Source of the DNA: Ascidiaceihabitans sp.
GTDB lineage: Bacteria; Pseudomonadota; Alphaproteobacteria; Rhodobacterales; Rhodobacteraceae
Length of the DNA: 16,262 nucleotides
Reading direction: 5' to 3'
NCBI GenBank assembly: GCA_023301665.1
Contig: JALZUL010000247.1
Location: 1 to 16,262 of the forward strand
Below, one piece after another: positions 14,601 through 16,262 of the stretch. The notes under the pieces were generated by a model that saw nothing but the letters and a program-made list of their open reading frames with translations, did not search any database and was not told the origin of the DNA. Numbering within the stretch: the first letter of the stretch is position 1; each line of letters opens with the position of its first letter. A program made the translations under genes and the position numbers.

Positions 14601-16262
14601 GATTGCCGGAGAGATCGTAACGTTTGAGATCACTGTAGAGAATACGGGCAATCAAACGCTTGATACGGTTACATTGGTGGACACCCTCAGACGCGCTGAT
14701 GGTGTACCCTTGACGCTAACGACGCAGCCAGTTCTGACAGGCGGGGATGCGGGAGTGGCCGGCGATCTTGAGGTCGATGAAATCTGGGTCTTTGAGGCTA
14801 CGTATGCACTGACGCAAGATGATGTTGATGGTGGTGGGATCACAAACTCTGTACTCGCGCGAGCGCAGTCGCCAAACGATACACCCGTAACTGATTTGTC
14901 TGACAATGGTGTTGACGGTGATGGCGTCGACAATCCGACCTTGGTACAAATTCCAGCCGTGCCGGGTATTATTGGTGTTAAGACAATTACTTCGACGACA
15001 ATCGCATTGGGCGAAACGGTGACCTTTGCAATCACTGCTGAGAATACCGGTAACGTGACCCTGCGAAATGTAGCTGTGGCCAGCGATACATTGACACGTG
15101 CGGATGGCACGGTTTTGGCGCTTACGTCTAATCCGATATTCATAAGCTCAACAGAAAACTCCGGGGCAGGGGTACTGTTGCCAGATGAGATCGCCACATA
15201 CACTGCTACATATGTTCTGACCCAAGACGATATTGACGAGGGTGGAATTTCCAACAGTGCGGTGGTGACAGGTACGCCCCCCTTTGGCTCGCCAGTTACG
15301 GACGTCACGGATGACAATGATCCGGCCGATGGAAATGAAACCGCTGATCTTGTCGTGCCTTCTGCGCCGCAGTTGTCATTGGTGAAACGTTTGCCGTCAG
15401 GCGCATCGCCCACATTCAGCTCGGTAGGCGAGATTATTGCCTACGAATTTGAAGTGACAAATGAGGGTAACGTAACTCTTGATGGTCCGTTCAGTATTAT
15501 CGATCCACTGATCACTGACGCTGGTGGTCAAATCACTTGTGCCGCGGGTCCAGTTGCTCCGGATGCATCGATCATTTGTACGGGTGAATATGCTGTTGTC
15601 CAAGATGATATCGATGTTGGGAGCCGTCTGAACACGGCAACGGCGACGGACGGCTCGACAACTTCACCAGAGGCGTCATTGACGGTACCAGCATTACAGT
15701 TGCCAGCAATGGAAGTTGTTAAAGTCGCGCAGAGTGTCCCAGCTGCGACGTTTATTCCTGGCCTAGAAGTGACCTATACTTATACGGTGACAAACATTGG
15801 GAATACGACGTTTGAAAACCCAATAACGATCAACGACAACCTGATTGATGCGGCGAATATCACATGCCCAGAATATCCGGTCGAAGGGGTCGCCCCGACA
15901 CAGACTTATGTTTGTACGGGGATTTATTCGGTCACTGTGGATGATGTGGATCTAGGGTCTGTTACGAATCTCGCGACAGCGACAGATGGTGTGACGACGA
16001 GCGCGTTGGTCTCTGAGACGATTCCTGATGAAGGTACGCCTGCATTGGATATCGAAAAGACAGCAGAAACTGATGCGAGCTTTGCAGAAGTTGGCGATGA
16101 AATCGTCTATACCTTCAAGGTTACGAATGCCGGTACACGTGCATTTGTGCGCGATGTGGTGGTGATGGATGATCGCCTTGGTACGATCGCCTGCTTCGAG
16201 CCAACGCCTGAGGTAAGTGCATTTGTGAGTGGTTCTTTCGTGACCTGTTCTGCGACCGATAC
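2545..16262 (+). CDS. Giant exported repeat protein, DUF11/DUF7507-like adhesin, 3' end outside the window
   Basis: One open frame of at least 4,572 codons (over 450 kDa) runs off the right edge without a stop or frameshift. It begins with a Sec signal peptide, continues with an unassigned domain (residues 27-230), then at least 36 tandem repeats starting at residue 231. Each repeat opens with a xLxKT-type strand, has a core such as TNTGNVTL about 25-30 residues on, a VxDPLI-type strand, and closes with YTVTQxDxDxGxVTNxATA. This matches the DUF11 / TIGR01451 / DUF7507 beta-sandwich repeat style common in large bacterial surface proteins. Charge is strongly acidic with very few Arg and Lys outside the opening motif. 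A role as a stalk for adhesion or cell-cell contact is inference; the functional tip or anchor may lie downstream. Starts at ATG 2545 and ATG 2557 are both possible; neither has a convincing Shine-Dalgarno. Confidence 0.93.
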   Translation, partial: MVIVMAFFKQCILAMFFAFFASISHATPFTQQVPGTNLTIPDDYPEAGGVVVVLIGVNGNSYFQFSNPTNAFVGFNSNGTPTQFRGNPFTINDPIQLDCGFSSCTSYFGGGLAEVHIRFTAFDGDTQQGGFDEDDIDLLLNGFNVGNWSDIPTQNTNLDGTQLISAGVGFGNRTFDTGWFNSTNPALLSNILTTNQTGSQVLDDDPNDNFWDFRRGNVLTNPAIVTVAPGYSLEKTADKTDFTAVGEVIEYEYLITNIGSVPIRQLAVSDDRIPNVTCDVTTINDTNFGGTPETALCTGTYTVTQEDVDFGSVTNIASATGVPDFGTLGGLTDTVTVDGPARNAVLSLDKNTTLTEFGAVNTTVPYSFVAMNDGNVTLENVTVTDPLIPSLSCTVASLLPGDTLTCSGDYTVQQSDIDNFASAGTLLSNTATATATALVGPVAPATDTVAIPGSSPTLAMDFTKSATTANYDAVGEVIQYEFTITNTGTVSFPDAPVISDPLTGGATCPSGSVAPNASITCLANYTVDQDDIDNGTVDNSATATIAVGSLTANGADTASVPAVRTTSMNLDKRLNANSPTSFNAPGVDLTYDYVLTNTGNVTLNAPLITDDRTTATCTDTSIAPGAQITCTSAAYTTIQADINILGVTNIASATATAAGPTPATVTSNTDEVTVPSILEPEITLVKTAPPVSAADFQVGNVITYTYAVTNTGNVRIRNIIGVSEIRVDDSRFPSSFLCFDAPLNVNGTQSCTADYILTIDDINAGVVQNTATASAQGSALVGLIESAEVQVTIAPVLTPALSLVKTADVATVSETTDTITYTFSVTNSGDTQIVSPIQINDAKLLAPADCSAQPSPFNVGASFDCTGTYNPTQAELDAGQVDNAATASFEFTQNGATATIASDQDEVSVDVVQNPLYTFEKTASPTTFSSVGETITYTFAVENTGNVTFTEISVTDPLIPNLTCTFSDVAPDATPSCTGTYIVTQDDLDAEVIDNEATAAGSTAAGAGLTLLSDVSVPVAPGVATMIASIDKTADKATFAAVGEVIEYTLAVTNDGTQTLTDLLVTDSLDTTFSCEVARLLPTETSSICTFSHTVTQAEFDAGQVDNTATVASPDITTANSLLVSVTGPVRTSSFTLEKTASNDFTQAGDIVNFTFAVSNTGNTTLTNVVVVDNDVTPALNCTIPSLLPGVTDSTSCKVAYSATQNDVDVGQFTNTANATASAPTGVAAPAAQSSTAVVDGPTENASVQIVKSSTDGVYTSATDSEVFTFEVTNTGNVTLTGLSVSDANLGGLICPIDDLLPGAVATTCSDGSPLTATKNFTQFDIDAASFTNTASVAGQSAVLGTAVSDDDTVTVTGPVQAPALTMVKTETLGTTFDTLGQSVPYTFTVTNAGNTTLTGPITVVDDQIASVTCAATPAAGIAPGGTLECTGTHTVVQADLNLGSITNNATASVTQSVVAQNPGDPTIVTVSSPEVTEMIMATQSPELMIDKRVKAGSPTSFSAINAANFITYEYVVTNIGNVTLLEDIVIVDDKFTSADLTCSTTDLAPLGTVTCEQTWFADQQALDDGFVTNVATADTTFVDKDGAIVAVQSLSDTVTVTAVQNPSLALVKTLEEPIPTVFDDTETLSYKFVVTNNGNVTIDGPITISDSLLLTPAVCASPADLEPTDTVECTATYDITSGDLELGSATNVATAVGAFDGDPVTSPSSTAIFPVDADPALSIVKSLEPSSATTFSALNDPLTYQYVITNSGGAGFTGDISVVDDKAGTFICRPASLGTFNVGATHTCTLPYSVTQDDLDAGFVTNEASASTIFAPASGSPQTVVSPSDTVTVTGTETPLLVITKSVTSGPAIADVGDTLEYTIVATNTGNQTISAVAITDPLIPIFTSCTVNGSPAASNVILSPTAPNNTLTCVGSYTVTQADIDAQDAVDTTEQGLPNTATVAGSDPQGVAVEATATNTHPLIAPLAAVSVSKDLEVFPGPDDDFSSVGQEITFNISVTNSGDVTLTNTVVTDSLTVVPQTCTIGSLAPGETDTSCVVVYTVTQADFDAAFGTDGTIGRAGVLNTATATSQPATPNSVEVTGQDDEFAAGPERIKEFTLGKSSTTDEITSVGQIVTYTYVVANSGNVSLTAQPVVEDDRITDAAGTPVPFNCGTLPAGGLLPTEIVTCTQPYTVTQADLDSGSVTNIASVTSSEVTTPATATLTIDAAQNPLLSIIKTPSPTADVEVGDDVTYTYTVTNAGNVTIENVTVTDQHTSSAGTAALTVAGDTLITDVNETGTSTDAAANGVWDTLGSGDVVTFTATYTVTQDDVDQQVTLTNVASVTGVDPNAQSLPAQTANASVTVVSKAPSFTVSKTGSAALSDPVVLGDVVSFEITVANTGNQTLTGLAPTDTLTTNNTASDALTVTPLILDRGDTDLDGELDVGETHVYKTTYVVEQVGLDAGSITNTVSVTRTDPQGVPITEVLPTPVVINFPRNPVVGLVKTSSVDLGTDNILNVGDVITYTYTVSNDGNVTLLNAGVTETTFSGSDPAPTPAYKSGGSLIDTGAVFDIAVGAAPIIFEATYEVTQADLDAGEITNQATARVEDPDGVEISDLSDDDSATEDEPTVTTLAPTPGLEVVKTAVATLSDPVVVGDTIDFTITVANTGNVTLSAIDFVDTLTDANGEDLDLTTGPTLSAGDLDDDSELDVGETWTYLASFTLDQQAIDAGGVSNTATATGTLPQGGTTSDVSNADAPDGDTPTDVIIPRAPAIAVVKAATVNAGSDGVVNAGDVVSYTYAVTNEGNVTLFDVGVTETTFTGSDPAPTPTLLIGGSNEGGDASILDLPVGTGTLVFTATYNLTQADIDAGGVDNQATASADDPAGNVISDLSDDDSVIGDDPTSIVIDPIASMDVVKTVNTAGLSNPVEAGDTLVYTITVENTGNVTLDNVVPTDTFTRRDGTPLALTLSGPAGDTGLTADALDATETWSFTATYTLLQEDVDAGGVNNTVTVTAESPTDVIVTDTSDNGDDTDGNTVDDPTEVRFEAVPELDLVKRLKSSEPLTYQVLNEEVEFEFEVTNTGNVTITAQVVIDDPLITQAGGLISCAPSPIAVGDSVLCSGSYFVTQPDLDNGSFENLATVTVNQPVVPFVDGGATSVDAESDEAEITVPATQLPRITIAKAVKAGSPLTYSQPGDTTIFEYTITNVGNVTLTSSVSVFDDQIPGTLDCGGAGLAPLGMVTCEQTWTADLQDLNDGFVTNTGTAQTTFNNQVVSEEEPATATVTAIQDPSLAIVKTLTSAVPDLFDVGTVLSYSFLITNDGNVTIDGTFTVDDNLSTVNCTGAPTSLDPLETATCTSTYTIRSVDLDLGSTVNVATALGSFDGVVVTSPSDDEIYPVGAVPALSLTKDSVPTDVTFAELGDSIVYTYTITNSGGVGFNTDIMIADNRFEDPIACYVDTPTDTLSIGETQTCTAVYEVSQDDLDAGFVTNEATASTTFAPGTVNETLVLSPAQTKTVPAVENPELTVLKSVTAGPSPALVDDILTYTLTAENTGNQTISGVTLVDPLIPALTCTVAGAPAGTNVVLLPNDVLTCVGTYTVQQSDVDAQSLINTATATGSDPQGETITTTGTNSHPLDIPEPLLVVTKAVQGAPVSGAVFSTKDETVTFIITVENQGNVTLNNLNISDNLAVTPTTCSVVTLAPGASDSSCIVSYVTTQDDVDALNTVGGVTVGGFTNIATATALPATPNATTLTETGDVFVQGPDRAPAFSILKAANVSNVVAFGDVISYTYTVTNSGNVTLVDQPVVIDDRIANVNCGPIPLTGLAPLETLTCSADYTVTQADIDSGDVTNIASVSSAEVPLPTVPGDAETSLTVPVIQTPGVSLVKEVVGDPDVAEGDTITYRYTVENTGNVTLTDVTVGDQHTSASGTAALNVGADTLLSDLLEQNNSTDSGADGVWDTLGPNDVVTFEATYVVTQDDIDVQNDLSNTATVTTTAPDGVVAPSDTQTVDLPVAAAEPELTAVKTADLTALSSPPIAGEIVTFEITVENTGNQTLDTVTLVDTLRRADGVPLTLTTQPVLTGGDAGVAGDLEVDEIWVFEATYALTQDDVDGGGITNSVLARAQSPNDTPVTDLSDNGVDGDGVDNPTLVQIPAVPGIIGVKTITSTTIALGETVTFAITAENTGNVTLRNVAVASDTLTRADGTVLALTSNPIFISSTENSGAGVLLPDEIATYTATYVLTQDDIDEGGISNSAVVTGTPPFGSPVTDVTDDNDPADGNETADLVVPSAPQLSLVKRLPSGASPTFSSVGEIIAYEFEVTNEGNVTLDGPFSIIDPLITDAGGQITCAAGPVAPDASIICTGEYAVVQDDIDVGSRLNTATATDGSTTSPEASLTVPALQLPAMEVVKVAQSVPAATFIPGLEVTYTYTVTNIGNTTFENPITINDNLIDAANITCPEYPVEGVAPTQTYVCTGIYSVTVDDVDLGSVTNLATATDGVTTSALVSETIPDEGTPALDIEKTAETDASFAEVGDEIVYTFKVTNAGTRAFVRDVVVMDDRLGTIACFEPTPEVSAFVSGSFVTCSATD
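2623..3234 (+). other. N-terminal domain of the giant protein, unassigned
   Basis: Residues 27-230 precede the repeats and do not follow the repeat pattern. Visible features are a beta-rich, Gly/Asn/Phe-rich composition, two cysteines seven bases-codons apart in style DCGFSSC (2836-2856), an acidic stretch DGDTQQGGFDEDDID (2920-2964), and a segment VLDDDPNDNFWDFRRGN (3148-3198) just before the repeats. The balance of aromatics and Asp/Asn would suit a jelly-roll, ligand-binding or calcium-binding module at the tip of the protein, but I do not recognise a family. Confidence 0.5.
6634..9987 (+). repeat. Higher-order repeat block A (domains 11-19)
   Basis: Nine consecutive domains that match domains 24-32 in order. 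Diagnostic shared features, block A versus block B: KAGSP and LAPLGxVTCEQTW (12/25), PSLAxVKTL with LDLGS or LELGS and VTSPS (13/26), ITNSGGxGF with DDLDAGFVTNEASAST-type text (14/27), NTGNQTI with SDPQG and THPL or SHPL (15/28), NTATATSQPATPN versus NIATATALPATPN (16/29), DDRI with VTNIASV (17/30), and DQHTS with GVWDTLG (18/31). The start-to-start offset stays between about 4,956 and 5,013 bp. Confidence 0.85.
9796..9831 (+). other. EF-hand-like calcium loop in domain 19
   Basis: The 12 residues DTDLDGELDVGE (about residues 2418-2429) satisfy the canonical EF-hand loop: Asp at 1, 3, 5 and 9, Gly at 6, a hydrophobic at 8 and Glu at 12. The loop sits just before the THVYKTTY strand, where the Cys-containing repeats carry their second cysteine. 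Calcium binding is inferred; no flanking EF helices are visible, as in dockerin or other beta-protein calcium loops. Confidence 0.65.
10594..10629 (+). other. EF-hand-like calcium loop in domain 21
   Basis: DLDDDSELDVGE (about residues 2684-2695) is the matching loop in the duplicated domain, with Asp at 1, 3, 5 and 9, Ser at 6, Leu at 8 and Glu at 12. The equivalent position in domain 32 (DAGVAGDLEVDE, near 14746) is degenerate, and domains 23 and 33 have lost the pattern. So the loop is present in two domains and decaying in relatives. Confidence 0.6.
11641..14964 (+). repeat. Higher-order repeat block B (domains 24-32)
   Basis: The second copy of the nine-domain block, 3,324 bp against 3,354 bp in block A. 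The match is at protein level only; nucleotide identity looks too low for a recent event. Domains 24 and 11 pair less tightly than 12-18 with 25-31, and domain 32 is as close to domain 23 as to domain 19. The exact block edges are therefore uncertain by one domain at each end. Confidence 0.8.

Larger units (their letters stand above)
3235..16262 (+). repeat. Array of at least 36 degenerate protein-level tandem repeats
   Basis: The approximate first base of the opening strand in each repeat is: 3235, 3577, 3913, 4246, 4588, 4942, 5290, 5623, 5947, 6286, 6634, 7006, 7366, 7705, 8062, 8455, 8839, 9187, 9601, 9988, 10402, 10807, 11221, 11641, 12016, 12361, 12700, 13063, 13417, 13798, 14143, 14554, 14965, 15370, 15709 and 16045. 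Spacing is about 320-420 bp. Identity is clear in protein but low in DNA: the NTGNV core is spelled AACACAGGTAACGTC at 4336, AACACTGGCAACGTG at 5371 and AATACAGGCAATGTG at 11734. Longer repeats (~390-420 bp) fall mostly among the Cys-free ones (18-23 and 31-33). The last repeat is cut by the window edge. Confidence 0.92.

Noticed and set aside
3118..15603. Numerous minus-strand ORFs of 60-250 codons, the longest at 14652-15413 and 10009-10725.
   Set aside because: All lie opposite the giant plus-strand gene, have no family motifs or ribosome binding sites, and appear at similar places in successive repeats, as expected for shadows of a repetitive, stop-poor complement.
3235..16262. Regular repeats considered as a CRISPR array or DNA satellite.
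   Set aside because: Periodicity is 320-420 bp, in frame, and conserved in protein but not in DNA; there are no short identical repeats with spacers.
3235..16262. Possibility that the array is an assembly artefact of a shorter repeat gene.
   Set aside because: Every domain is distinct in sequence and the frame is intact throughout, which a collapsed or chimeric assembly would not normally produce.

Overview
The window (16,262 bp) reads as part of a plasmid or chromid from an alphaproteobacterium, most likely a marine Rhodobacterales (Roseobacter-group) strain. The evidence is a type Ia ParA/ParB partition pair of the alphaproteobacterial kind, with a perfect-palindrome centromere directly after parB. 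The taxonomic call is inference from protein style; no search was run. No replication initiator, rRNA, tRNA, transposase or CRISPR array is visible.

Layout. Bases 1-140 are non-coding and carry one perfect inverted repeat. Bases 141-2356 hold parA and parB, which overlap by 4 bp (ATGA) and have a strong ribosome binding site for parB. Bases 2357-2544 are a 188-bp intergenic region with two copies of the palindrome TTGCCCATGGGCAA. The first copy starts 3 nt after the parB stop. They are the probable parS centromere.

From 2545 to the right edge there is one uninterrupted plus-strand reading frame of at least 4,572 codons with no stop inside the window. I translated it line by line and the frame never breaks. 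It encodes an exported giant surface protein: a Sec signal peptide, a ~200-residue N-terminal domain I do not recognise, then at least 36 tandem beta-sandwich repeats of about 110-140 residues. The repeats have the DUF11 / B_ant_repeat / DUF7507 style, with a xLxKT opening, a TNTGNVTL core and a closing YTVTQxDxDxGxVTNxATA. The stop codon and C-terminal anchor or secretion signal lie beyond the window. The many minus-strand ORFs over this region are shadows of it.

The most interesting signals are inside the giant gene. (1) Repeats 11-19 and 24-32 match one another in order, giving a ~5.0-kb, 13-domain higher-order period, and a third cycle appears to start at repeat 34. (2) Every repeat has either exactly two cysteines at fixed places (27 repeats) or none (9 repeats, in two clusters). 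(3) The Cys-free repeats instead carry acidic tails, and two have EF-hand-like DxDxDGxxDxxE loops, suggesting calcium replaces disulfides as the stabiliser. (4) A two-domain unit inside the Cys-free cluster looks more recently duplicated.

The partition module should keep the low-copy replicon stable. The giant adhesin-like protein is probably cargo whose promoter lies next to, or within, the ParB-loaded centromere.
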